From contig JADFUC010001581.1 in assembly GCA_019722365.1 (NCBI GenBank), positions 28,741-92,740 on the forward strand: a DNA stretch of 64,000 nucleotides, read 5' to 3'. The translations under genes and the position numbers were made by a program. The number at the start of each line of letters is the position of its first letter. Position 1 is the first letter of the stretch. Source of the DNA: Lithospermum erythrorhizon (Eukaryota > Streptophyta > Magnoliopsida > Boraginales > Boraginaceae). Positions 38,886 through 51,628 of this stretch are shown piece after piece. The notes beneath the pieces were generated by a model. That model saw only the letters and a program-made list of their open reading frames with translations, was not told the DNA's origin and did not search any database.

Positions 38886-39507
38886 TGATTATATGATTAT
38901 TATTATATCCTTAAAAGTCAAAATGTGAAGATTTTTTAGGAATGGAGGAAGTATTATAAATGTTCTGTTTGTCAAGCTAGTTTCGAAAATTTGAATAATT
39001 GACCTAGTGGTTTGTGTACTTTTATGGATGTAAAGATCTTGAATTGAATTCTCACTAGTGTAAGGGGACAATGGAATTTCTTTAGAAAGTAATATTGCGT
39101 ACATGGTAATATTGACTTGAAAATGTTAAATATTTTGCAATACAAAATTAGACAAATTAGATAGAAAAAGTATTGTAGAATATTTTTGATAGGTCAATGA
39201 CCAAATACATTTACAAGTATCATGTTAGTTCAATCTTCAATTCTAGCAAGAAGCGGATTCAATACATGTTTCTAAAGTAAATCTCTATGCTCACTTGCTA
39301 ATTTGACAATCTGGAACTATTTTTTTGGAAAAAAAAAAAATAGAAGAGAAAAATAAAGAAGACTGATAATGCACAAGCTCCCATCATACAATTAAAGTTT
39401 GACATGTTGGGGCCTGTTATGCATCTATCTTGAAAACTAAACTTACAATATAGAAAACACATCATATTCTTTGAATATTTTGATTTTGATCATGCCACTA
39501 TAATTTT

Positions 39508-41392
39508 TCAGCATGGTCTATTTTTGTAGCATTTCAATGGTCCAGCATTTGCTGTCAAATATGGAACCATGGAGCCATCAGCAACCCGAAAAAATTGATA
39601 TTTGGTGTAGTATGGATAACAACTTCCATATCCAGATGGAACAAAGTAAGCTCCATTTGAAAACCTATCCCTGAAAGATCTCCATTTCCAGCTTTTCCAA
39701 CCATCTTTTACCTCTCTTTTTGTGACCTACAAAAATTATCAATTATTTACATGCTGAATCGTGACTTAGAAACAAAATAGAACTAGTTATGTCGAACTTA
39801 TTTAGTTCGACCTATCTAAACCAAGCTTTTCCATTAAGTGGGGTCTGTTAAAAAAAATTGAACTTGAAACTTATTATGCATTTATCAAATAACACCATTT
39901 TGATTTTACTATCTAAGGTATGTATGTACTCTAATAACAAAGGGTGGTTTGGATAATCCGAGTCAAATCATGATACAAACTCAGAAACTCCAATATGTTA
40001 TTTGCAAGTAGACTATGATAAGTTAAAACATGTTACATGCACCATAAATAATATATATGTAACATGAAGTGTGTCGGGGTACGACACAAGTGATCCAGGG
40101 TGATAGATTGTATCATCAAGCCAAGGAGAAAGAGAAGTAAAAATTCTTACTTGTTTGGAATAAGGATTGTTGGAAGCCATGAAGTAGTTTCCTTCACTGA
40201 AGATTGTGGGATCACCACTGCCACCAATGGCATACATTCCCCAAGCTTGATACAAATTGTTGGCTACATGAGCATAACCTGATCTTACCCTATAAAAAGT
40301 AAAATAAACAATTAAATGTCTGCCAGAGTTATATTCTATAATCTGTAACAATTTGGAACGAAAGATAATGAAATTCCGGAGACGCGAAATATTTGACATA
40401 CCTTGGCATTCTTTGGATCAGACCAGAGCCAAAGCGATTAAAAGCTACAGTAACTTTCATTCTTCTATCTTCTGGGAAGTAATCCTTATGTCCAAATAGC
40501 ATAACCTGCAACAATTAAATTATGCTTTATTAGTTACATTTCAAGAACTTAAACTTATCATCATTACATTATTTTTGCAATGGAACTAAAGACGAGCATT
40601 GATATAGTCGATAAACTAATAAAAAGCATGATGAGTTCCATCCTAAAACCAATTACACGAGCTAACAATATGGTAGGCCAGAAATTAGATACTTACTTTA
40701 TCGTGTTGAGTGAAGTAGTTGTTGGAAATGGTGACCGCAGTTGAACCATGAATTACATCAATGAGGCCATCTTGGCAATGAGCAAGATAGCAATGATCAA
40801 TCCAAATGTTGTTGGAATCAAAGATAACAATTCCATCTCCATCAGAACCTCGTCGTTGGCCTTTATGAGTCGGGCTATCTCGGACAATCCCCCATTGCCC
40901 TGCTTTACAATCATGGATTTTAATACCATGCACTATTACATGCTTCACGTGTTGAATTGTTAAGCAAGGACCATAAGCAATCTCCACATTTGCCCCCCTC
41001 CCATCAATAGTCTTGTAACTATTTATCATGAGCTCATTTCTCAAAACTATAACCATGTCTCTAGCAAACACAATCCATAGTGGCTTGGCTTGGATTACCC
41101 CATATCGAAGAGTCCCAGGTCTCGGATACTCAGGGTCGTCTGATGCATCTGTGACAACATATATTGCTCCATACTTTCCTCCCAATGCCAATTTTCCAAA
41201 GCCAATGGCACAATCAGCCAATGCTTTCCGATTGCTCGCCCAGTTCGCCTTCCCACGAAAACACGAATCAATCACATTCTTGACAATTTTAGGCTTGTAG
41301 TATGATTTTGGAGGAGAGTAAGCATGTGAGGTTGAAGCAATCAATGCTACTACAAGAGCTAGTGCAAATATTAGAGGAGCTTGAGAGGCCAT
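39508..41392 (-). CDS. Pectate lyase (polysaccharide lyase family 1), secreted
   Basis: The enzyme cleaves de-esterified pectin in the cell wall by calcium-dependent beta-elimination. Exons 41392-40697, 40505-40402, 40289-40151 and 39726-39508 join in phase with GT/AG borders to give 385 residues. Residues 1-24 (MASQAPLIFALALVVALIAS, TSHA) are a signal peptide. GRGANVEIAYGPCLTIQHVK and the DGD at 184-186 belong to the parallel beta-helix and calcium site. WIDH at 197-200, DGLIDVIHGSTAVTISNN from 208 and FTQHDK/VMLFGHKD follow. RMPR at 264-267 carries the expected catalytic arginine, followed by VRSGYAHVANNLY. The C-terminus has the usual GSMVPYLTANAGPLKC ending. The length is slightly short of the common 400-450 residues because the pre-catalytic N-terminal extension is brief. 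The gene appears intact. Confidence 0.95.
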
Positions 41393-41472
41393 AACTATAT
41401 ATTGAGCTACTAAGTTGCTAAGTATGAGTGAAGTATAAATAATTGATTACAAGAAACTATGAGTAAGTACCA

Positions 41473-41480
41473 TATTTATA
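41473..41480 (-). promoter_or_regulatory. TATA box of the pectate lyase gene
   Basis: TATAAATA on the minus strand lies about 80 bases upstream of the ATG, a normal position for a plant gene with a short leader. Confidence 0.65.
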
Positions 41481-41489
41481 GGCATGCAG

Positions 41490-43985
41490 AGATAAATAAG
41501 GTGGTGCACACGATGTAATAGACGTCAAAGCACGATTATATTGATTTTGACTTTCGAACAATCTTATGTTTTTGACTTTTGATTTTGAGAAGTTTAGTTA
41601 GACTTTGAGCTTCCACAATTATTTTATTTTCAGTTGTTTATTTCTGTTGAGTCAATATTCTAGTTATGTTAATATCATAATGTATGCAGGCCCGTACGGG
41701 TAAACTAATATTTTGGCTGACCTTTGTACTGCCGTCCAACTTATCCAAATAATATTATTTCTCGTTGATTTTAATTACTTCATTAATTTTTAAGTTTAGA
41801 CCTAGTACCTTGTAAATAAGCTGTGAGAGTCTTCTTGGCTGATAGATTAACAAACATTTTTATATTTCTATATGCTTACAATAATAGTGAAGAAGACAAC
41901 AGTACCTTTCCGCGACAAGTCTATGGTACCTTCAATTATATTTTAAGGTGCAAGTACTAAGGATAAATTGAAATCTGTAATGCTGCTGTATTCTTTTGTT
42001 CCCTACTACTTTTTCTTAGATTCCCAAGTGAAATTCATGTTAGAGAGATTAAAAAGAATCTAAAATCACATCACAGTTTCAAGCAATCGATAAGTTTAAA
42101 CGTCGATAAGAATAATAGTATTTAAGTCGCAGATTTAAACAGATACAAAAGAGATTTATACAAGTTCAGCTCGCCGATGTGAAGGCTAATCTTTATTGGC
42201 ATTCGCAGATCATTTAGTAAGGCTAGAAGATTGTTCTGAAATTGGTACATAATCTATGTTGAGTATTTCTTATCGCTGAAAATACCAGTATGACTTCACC
42301 AAATAACAGAAACTATTTATTGAGATATTAAAAGGCTAATGTTATTACAGGATGATTGATACATATTAGTATTTGTGTGATAAATAAACTAGAAACATTC
42401 TATATTTATAGGCTAACAAAACCTAGCATAACTTAGATGCGATCGGATAGGATTCTGGGATTTGGGAGGAGGGGGGCAAAAATCAAGAAGCGGTTCGGAT
42501 ATTTTAAGAAAAGGAGAAAAATCAGGTCAGGTTATACGAAATCAGGTCGGACTGGGATTCAGGACCTCTGGGATTTTGGCCCAGGAACTTTATTAGGTAG
42601 ATTTTTTATTAGTTTTTGGGCTAAATTGTTTATTTATGGGCCAGATTTTTATTAGATTAAATGATTTTTATTTATATATTTGGGCAGGTTTAGTTAGCCC
42701 ATATCTGATATTTATAATAAAAATAATGATAAACTTCAAAAGTCAAAATAATAACGTAATAAAATTGACTCTAAATATCTAAGCATGAATAATAATAAGT
42801 TCAAATGTCCAAATCTTAATAATAAGTTGAATCTCGAATACAAGAATAATAATAAGTTGATTATTAGAATCTAGGAATATTAATAAATTTCAAATGTAGA
42901 AATCTGAAAATATCGAAGAAATAAATCGATATATTGAAAACCTTGATCTCAGCGTCTAAAATAAAATTCACCTATACAAAATTAAATAAATATATTAGTA
43001 GTAAATATAAAAACATAAAAGAAAAAGAAATACATAATTACAAGAATAATGATATAAGCATTGATAAGGGGTTGAGACTTCATGAATACGACAATCGAAA
43101 TGGGGGAAGAGAATGGTTTAAGGGGTTTTTAACGCATGTGATGAAAATAGCGAAGAACTAACTTGAATCGGCGATAGAGGCGGGGGAAATGGTTTAGGCC
43201 TTAGGGGATTATGAAATAGAATTTGATAAATTTTGAGGCTGAAATTTAGGATGCTTTATCTTATTTTTAAAAAAAATCTTGAGCCGGACCGGACTGGGTT
43301 AAATCGGAGTCCGTCCAGGACCGATGCTTAGGATCAGGTCAGGTTCATTCATGATATCGGTTAAAAAACCGGTCCAGGAATCAAGCCGGTTCTTTTATCC
43401 GAAAATCCAGTAGACAGGAGGCCGGTCTAGCAATTGATTTTTATCAAGTCAGCCTGCATGTTAGATATTTTTCTTGGGTTTTGTCTTAAGCCATTTAAAA
43501 ACGTTTTAAGGACTTCGCCGTCGATGACTCCCACCGTGACTCCTACACACGATGTAGGTCATGACAAAGATTTTACTTTAAAACTCTTCAACTCCATCGT
43601 TCAACTCCATCGTGACCACAGGTCACTTTGATACTCACAAAATATGACTTCACACATCAACAATTCAAGCAATTCTATTCATGGTTGATGGTACAATCAG
43701 AGGAGTGAAGAACTACTGGACAACTCAAAGCAAACTAATTGAGCAACGTTAAATCATTGAAACAACAGTAAATGAAAATTCATCCAAGTATTAGCTGAAA
43801 GTTTGACATAAAGCAGTGACCATCATTTATCCGTCGATATATATATCGTCCCGCGCTTAGAAGGTCATGAACTTCAAGTAGCCAACAATCCTTCGTAAAA
43901 CAGTGAGACTCTTTATTAATAGACTATAAACTAGATATTGAATCTTAAATATATCATTTTCCTTCTCTGTTGCATACAAAAGGGA
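41490..43985. other. Intergenic DNA with a GGTCNGGA-rich repeat segment
   Basis: No gene was recognised. Between about 42437 and 43440 lie repeated phrases such as TCAGGTCAGGTT (twice), GGTCGGACTGGG or GGACCGGACTGGG, and CCGGTCCAGG. They lie at both sides of an AT-rich core that contains one 75-residue frame (42934-43161). This looks like a non-autonomous transposon, but the ends and target duplication were not found. Confidence 0.4.
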
Positions 43986-44010
43986 GATGAGGATCGAATG
44001 TTTCTACTCT

Positions 44011-47000
44011 CTACTTACCCTCCAGGATTTCACTCTCTGCATCCTTTGTCACTTCAGGCGCAGGGCTAGGCTGTTCATCGCTTTTGCCTTCTGTTACAGC
44101 AACAACCTGGGATGCTCCGGCCGTTTCCAACCCTGTAGGAGGGATGTCCGGTTGCTGTTCAGGAAAAGCTGCTGAATGAGGAATTTCTGTTAAGTCGGCT
44201 GTTGCTGGTGGTACTTCTGATACTTGACCTTGAAAATAGTTAGAAGGAACTGGTTGAGGCTGAACCCCAAGAAAGCCTTGTTGCTGAAGTAGAGAGATCA
44301 GAGAGGTCATGTCTCCCTGGCAAAGTGCTTGAAGTGCTGGATACAATGCTTGAAGGGCAGGATATAAAGCCTGAACTGCTGCGTGTCCAAGGATTTCTTG
44401 CTCACTCTGGAAGCGCTTAAGATTTGCAAGGTGCTTTTTGCCTGTCAAATGGGCATGGAAGACCACTGGTGACTCGCATGTTACATTACAGAGTTCACAG
44501 ATTAAGGGAATGACTTGGGGTTTTGGAGCCTCAACTGGTATCTTAGATCCATCATCGGACCTTATCCACTTGACCCCTTTCCCATTTTTCATCTTACCCT
44601 TAGCTTCAACACTTTTCTTCTTCCTCTTCCTTGCTGTTGATTCCTCTGTACCATCAGCCTGAACAGCCTTCTGTTCCCCTGTATTGGCAGCGACACAGGA
44701 TGAAGTCTGTATTGGAAGCTGTTTGTCATTAGATCCCTCAACATTCTCAAACTGGGATGACATTTCTGGCTCATTCTCAGGAGCAGTCTGCCCCACAACC
44801 ATGACATTATTCAGCGTCTGAAGTCCCTTGTGAGCTTTCAAGTTCTTCTGATGTTTTTTCCCATTCTTGTGTTGTTCAAATATTTCAAGGCTGTTGCAGT
44901 CCACTTTACATAGTTCACACCTAGCCGACTGTGGAGGTTGCTGGGATTTCATCTTACGCCCTTTAGCCTTGATACGCTTGTTTAAAATGCTGGGAGTAGG
45001 TCCATATGATGGCTGTATCGATTGAGATGGTGGGGCTGGGATCGGTGTCCCGCCTTGAGCAAGAGGTGCTGCATATGTCTGTCCATGGGCAGTACTATAA
45101 TGCGCTTGTCCACTTGCAGTTGAGTAGTTATGACCTGTTCCATTAGCAACTGCATTTGAAGCTTGAATAATCTGCATATTAGGAAGAAAGTGGAGTCTGA
45201 CACTACGATATGGTGTAGCTACTATGATGAGTCAAGAGAGCAAAATTATAAATGTATCGGCACCACCACAAAATAACATATATTGCCAGACAAAGAACAT
45301 GTACATTCTATTGAATTATATACTACTCTCTCCGTTCCTATTTACTTGATCATATAGCTTAAAAGTGTTTTATTAAGAGTATAATTAATTTTACTATTTT
45401 CAAGGAGAGAAAATTATAAACCAATGATGTTAAAGAATATTAGAAGACAAACTAATGATGTTAAAGAATTTTAAAAGTTCAATGTAAAATATTATATTGA
45501 AAAATTAAATGATCAAGTAAAAAGGAACAAGAAAAATTTTCTACATGATCAACTAAATAGGAACGGAAGAAGTATTACAAAGTTTTATTCTATTGAATTA
45601 TATGCAAGAAATAGTTAAGTTTATTTATAAACAAATAGGATAATATCCATAGTTACATATAAATGTCCACTTACAGAATAAAATATTAAGTTAGCCAAGC
45701 GGCCTCTAAACCAATCATGATAAGATAATACCAAATGCACTAACCGGGCTTCTTTGCGATACTTGATAAACTTTTTTACAAATCCCAATGCTGCTAATAA
45801 CAATAAGCACAAACCAAAAACACCCATAAATCCTTCATATCTCCACCACGACCAATTGACATGCCATGTTACTTCACAACAATGACAAGTGATGTTCTAT
45901 CTTGTTTGTCGCTTAACAAAGGCGGATGAACAGATTCTAGAATCTGGGATGTTATATTTATTAGTACCCAAAGTGAGAAATCATGTCACCATCAACATAA
46001 AATGAGAAATTCCACACACCTCAAAATATATTTTGAGTTAAGGAAAAACAAAGTAGTTGACTATGATAGTTGCTAGCCTTCAAGGTCAATTTCTTCTAGT
46101 CGCCTATGTAATTTCTCAATTCAATAGTCTCTATGGTGAGAGAGAGAGAGGGAGAGAGAGAGAGAGATTCCAGCTCGAAGACGTTCACACCACTGTCACA
46201 AGAAATGAGGAATACCTTGACTCATTCATATTCAAGAACCATGCTCAAAACTGCAGGACTGGCCTCGAATTCCCCTAATATAATACTAAACTATTCTGGC
46301 ACTGCAAACATCTTGACAAATTAAACAAAAATATATCTGAGAAGGGTGCATGAAAAACTGAGTGGAAAAACTCAACTTCCGCATTTCCTATGGGGGAAGG
46401 AGAAAAGGCCACACCCATGACCCAAAGGAAAAACCAAATATCACATCTGAAGATGATAACCTTAAAACTGAACTTACAAAACAATGCTACACAAACAATT
46501 GGTAAAGTTGCTTCAAAGTTCAGTTTTCAAGGTAATATAAGAACTATTTCATCTCCAGAAATGATGCCACCAATGTGCTGAAGGTTAGTAAAATCAGCAG
46601 AGAGGAAGCATCATCTTTATCTATTTGGCCTGTGAAGTTGAATAAAACTATAAAATAAATGTTATATACCATTTCAGATAGTTGCAACATCTTCAACTTG
46701 TGAACAAACATTTCTGCGAAGGAAAAGACCAATTTTAAGTATATCTTAGAAGTTTAAGCTACACTGAGCAGCAAATTTTCCATTGGAACTGTCATAATGT
46801 CACTCTTGATACTAAAGCCAAGCTGATCAAACAATTCACCTTAATTGTTATGCTGAACTCCTGGCTGCTCCCAGCTCCCATATTAAATTCTTTTTTCTCA
46901 AACTTCAATGTGGCTATCAATTATTTTTAAACAAATATACGAGTCTTTCATCTATTTACTCATAGTATATTATAGCTAAGCAGAATAGCCTCCAAGCTGG

Positions 47001-48869
47001 CGTTATGGGGAACAATTCCCTATATGTGGTTAACACAGATCTGAAGCCAGGCTGTTTAAACAAGCTCACATCATTTGACTCATTAAACCAGGTATCGAGC
47101 TACTCAGCTCAGCTAGTTATATACTTTCTTGTAGCATACACATAGCTTAACAAAGTAGTATGAGCTAAGTTCCAAGACTTTAGCTTATGATCTTATAAGC
47201 ATTCAACAATGAAATACAGTTCGATGATCAAATACAGGACATGCTTTATAGATTATTAGTGTAAATAAAAAATTACGGGAAATGTATATCAACCAGCTTC
47301 TATGAGAAGAGTGAACTACCAAATTGAAGTCTTCCCACATAAATTTGGGGTATTCACTAATTCCAACCAATTAAAGACAGGTATAAACCAGCATCAGAAG
47401 TTCGGTTAATAAGCTCGCAAAAACCCATTTCAGCAATCTTGCATGTGATGGGAACAAAGAAAACCTTATACTAAAACTTATGAAACATTACTCTTAAGGA
47501 AGCAGGGTTCCTGATTATTTGTCAGCTGTTCTATTAAAGGAAACAGCAACACCCTCATTATAAAAATTTCAATTGATTATCACAACAGGTTTCCAATATG
47601 CTATATACTACCTCAATCCCTGTAAGATTGACTAGTTTGATTTTCAATGGTAAAAATTAACAAAATTTGTGGCCCAAATTGACAAACATAACTTCGATTT
47701 GAAACAAAATTTCATGTTACTAGTAAAGTATGTTCATAAAACTATCTGTTGATATATTTTTCACCAAATTTTATACAATGTATACAAAACCATTTGATTA
47801 AATAATTAAAAAAGTCAACCATTAAAATTCAAAACTAGCCAATTTTTTGAGATGTGAGGGAGCACTTTCATACCCTGACCTGACCGAGTGAAGAAGAACG
47901 CTCATTTCTAAACACAACCGAAAACTAGATGACACACTCACACTCAACATGCATACTTAAAAATACAATAACATTTCAAAATCAATGAAATTATTTTCCA
48001 GAAACATCTCATCAATCCAGAACCATCTCAATAATCAATCAAATGACAACCAAGAGAATATACATATTCTCTCCGATAAATATAAATCCACACATTCTAC
48101 AGAACCCCACAACAATTTCCAGACAATGCTCACTATAAATCTACAATATCAACATAATCAAAATCCCCAAAAAATAAAACGAACTTTCAAAATCCAATAA
48201 TCAATCAAATTATTTTCCACAAACATCTCAATACTCGATCAAACTACAACAAATAAAGTATACATATCACATTTCAGAGAACCCAACAAAAAATTCCAGA
48301 CAATTCTATAATACCAACACAATAAAATCCCCAAAACATAAAACTACCAACTTTCTAAATCTAAGAAACCCAAAAAAAAAATCAAAACCCAAAAAATTAA
48401 AAATACCAACTTTCTAAATCCAACAAAGCTAAAAAAAACAATTAAAAACCCAAAATTTAAAAAGATTCAACCAAATTAACCTGAGGATTTTGGACATGGG
48501 GCTGATTGTTGATTGACATATCTGCAATTCCAGCATTAGGGTAATAATAATAGTAAGAATTGTGTTGATTCTGAACATCATTCGACGAAATCGAAGCATT
48601 TGATTCAGTAATTGGGACCCCAGGTGGGTGAATTGACGAATCTTCTACTCATAATTGTTGTTGTACAATTTGTATTAGGACCAAGTGTAAGCAGGTGTGT
48701 AATAAGGAGGGTGCGATGATGATGATGATGATGGTGGTGGGTGTGTTTGATTATGATAATATTGTTGGGTTTGATAAGGATCATATGATGATGGTTGAGG
48801 ATGTTGTTGTTGATAATCATAGGGATAGATTTGTTGTTGTTGTGAAGGGTCGTAAGGTTGAGAGGACAT
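44011..48869 (-). CDS. Protein with two U1-type C2H2 zinc fingers; exon 1 disrupted
   Basis: Exon 2 (45171-44011) is open for 386 residues to TAA. Counting from the in-frame codon at 45177, finger 1 is C87-x2-C90-x12-H103-x5-H109 (CELCKVDC...HKNGKKH). Finger 2 is C227-x2-C230-x12-H243-x5-H249 (CELCNVTC...HLTGKKH). This spacing is the U1-C/matrin type that binds RNA or double-stranded RNA. RKRKKK at 183-188 is a likely nuclear signal, and ALYPALQALYPALQAL repeats follow finger 2. Exon 1 (48869-48481) starts MSSQPYDPSQQQQIYPYDYQ, a Q/Y/P-rich leader. It meets a TAA at 48677-48675 in its own frame. The likely continuation (SIHPPGVPITESN to PHVQNPQ) lies in another frame, after a TGA at 48651-48649. 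Donor CAG|GTTAAT at 48481 and acceptor TATGCAG at 45172 bound a 3.3-kb intron. Either the sequence has errors, or translation starts elsewhere, or this allele is damaged. Plant relatives are often called UBP1-associated or zinc-finger RNA-binding proteins. Confidence 0.8.
45325..45573. mobile_element. Stowaway-like MITE in the zinc-finger gene intron
   Basis: The left end is CTCTCTCCGTTCCTATTTA and the right end, on the minus strand, is ACTTCTTCCGTTCCTATTTA. They form a clean inverted repeat near TA dinucleotides. An internal AAACCAATGATGTTAAAGAA phrase is nearly duplicated (AAACTAATGATGTTAAAGAA). Confidence 0.8.
46137..46168. repeat. (GA)n microsatellite
   Basis: GAGAGAGAGAG, an interrupting GG, then GAGAGAGAGAGAGAGA lie inside the large intron of the zinc-finger gene. 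Confidence 0.9.
47609..47866. mobile_element. MITE in the zinc-finger gene intron
   Basis: The left end ACTACCTCAATCCCTGTAAG is followed by ATTGACTAGTTTG. The right end, on the minus strand, reads TGCTCCCTCACATCTCAAAA, then AATTGGCTAGTTTT. The interior shares CAAAATTTCATGTTACTAGT-like and TATTTTTCACCAAATTTTAT-like blocks with the MITEs at 606 and 4934, so it belongs to that family. Confidence 0.6.
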
Positions 48870-48925
48870 TGTTGTGATGATTGTTTGGGGTCAATCTTCG
48901 TGATGTTTTTTCTATTGATGGTTTG

Positions 48926-48938
48926 ATATATAGGGTTT
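48926..48938 (-). promoter_or_regulatory. TATA-like element overlapping a telo-box, zinc-finger gene promoter
   Basis: On the minus strand AAACCCTA runs straight into TATATC, about 60-70 bases upstream of the ATG at 48869. The telo-box AAACCCTA is common near transcription starts of plant growth and translation genes. Confidence 0.5.
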
Positions 48939-49096
48939 GTGCAACCGCTATTCGGCCGTGTTTTGGGTACAGGCAGATCTTGGTTAAACGTTGCAAACCA
49001 GCCAATTGAACCGGCGAGCTTTCGATCAAAAATTAATGATAAGGAAAATTAATTTCGTGATTGTGCGGTATGAGTTAAATCTAACTACTTGGAATT

Positions 49097-49102
49097 TGGG
49101 CC
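49097..49102. promoter_or_regulatory. Site II (TGGGCC) element
   Basis: TGGGCC lies about 230 bases upstream of the zinc-finger ATG. The combination of site II and telo-box is typical of promoters active in dividing cells. A single short match is weak alone. Confidence 0.35.
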
Positions 49103-49489
49103 GATTATGGGTAATTTCACTATTTAATTATTTGGAGTTTGGGTTCAGCCTTCGGGCTAGCGCAGTGATGGTGAGTGATAAGTTGATTAGGGTGGAAGCA
49201 TTAGCGTGGTAGAATCCGTATGAAGGTAATATTTTATTGAAATATCACAAAGGTTAAATTGTGGTTGTAGTGATATTTTAATGGTTCGGTCGAACATGGG
49301 AGGTGGAGGATGGAAAATTGGAGGAGCTTTACTCGCCGCTGACCACGTTTTTTAGCTTAGCCCAGCAGCCGCAATTTAACACTTAATACTTGATCCAAAC
49401 AAAACTACTGAAGTTGATAGAACAAAATGCGTCTTAGAAATGTTACAATTAGGCTTAAAAGAAAAAGATATGATTCGATGGGAGCTTAA

Positions 49490-50379
49490 TGTAACGACCT
49501 TCAGGTAGTACGCCACGAGGTTAGAATGCGTCCCAAATCGCGGACAGAGTCGCTTTGTCGATGGATGACCCCAATTTAAAAGACCACGCGTCTTGAAGCT
49601 TATTTCCAATAACCAATCTGCGGCGAGATAAAAACCGTTTTTTTAGAAAAAGAATACATCGTGGTATTCGACCCATATGACAACTGTCTGGCCTTGACTC
49701 ACGATGCAAATATCGGCATCTGGCAAGAATCACAAAGCCACATGACTATCTGGACAACAAACTCTGATCGACAAAATAAAAGAAATTTGTGAGGATCGAA
49801 GCTATGCCCGCCCCATTACTTTAAACTCACAACCCTGAACACCGTGGCTTGAGAACGGCGCCCACACATCGACATGATAAGAGTACCGCCCATAAGCGAG
49901 GTAGGGTGTAGGCTGTGAAGCTTGAGTGAATATATATCTCAAGAATGAAATTAACATCCAATCACTGTAATAATGTACCAAAGTAGATGATATTGCATAT
50001 GATAGATAATTAGTACATAATATTACTGTTAAGATCTTATGCGAAGTCATTAGCATTCATTATCATTTCACATTATGTTCATAAATTAAATAAGCTAGCA
50101 AAACATTCAAGATGATGGCAATAAACAACTAATACGTATATTTCAAGAAAGAGCTGCGGTAACACGCAACAATGCTTTCGACTTACTTTATCAGCGTATC
50201 GCGACTGACAGCCCAACTTGGCTGGCCTTGATATTTCATGATTATCGGCTTCAGCGGCTACTGACTCAACAGCTACATCGGCTTCAACTGACTACACAGC
50301 TCGACAGCACCGTATAAGTAGGATTTCTACAACTAATGCGCGTATAAATCCTTACTCGACTGCGAGGGAGAGAAACTTG
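49490..50379 (-). mobile_element. Outer part of the Ty3/gypsy LTR, left of the copia insertion
   Basis: The edge TGTAACGACCTTCAGGTAG and a GAGTCGCTTTGTCGATGGATG block 59 bases in match the solo LTR at 56089 (TGTAGCGACC, with GAGTCGCCGTCGATGGTTG at offset 60). Similarity ends where the copia LTR starts at 50380. Read on the minus strand this is the 3' end of an LTR whose beginning is probably 60462-59641. Confidence 0.55.

Positions 50380-51628
<1,249 letters not shown>

Larger units (their letters stand above)
36800..39500. other. Intergenic DNA between the SPX gene and pectate lyase gene
   Basis: No gene was recognised. The stretch holds one Stowaway-like MITE (37993-38212) and one hAT-like fragment (38753-38885). 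The rest is AT-rich and unassigned. Confidence 0.6.

Noticed and set aside
44013..44807. Plus-strand and alternative minus-strand frames over the zinc-finger exon
   Set aside because: They are shadows of the 386-codon zinc-finger frame with no domain of their own.
45621..45827. 68-residue hydrophobic frame inside the zinc-finger intron
   Set aside because: Random AT-rich intron frames often look hydrophobic. There are no splice sites or homology that I recognise.
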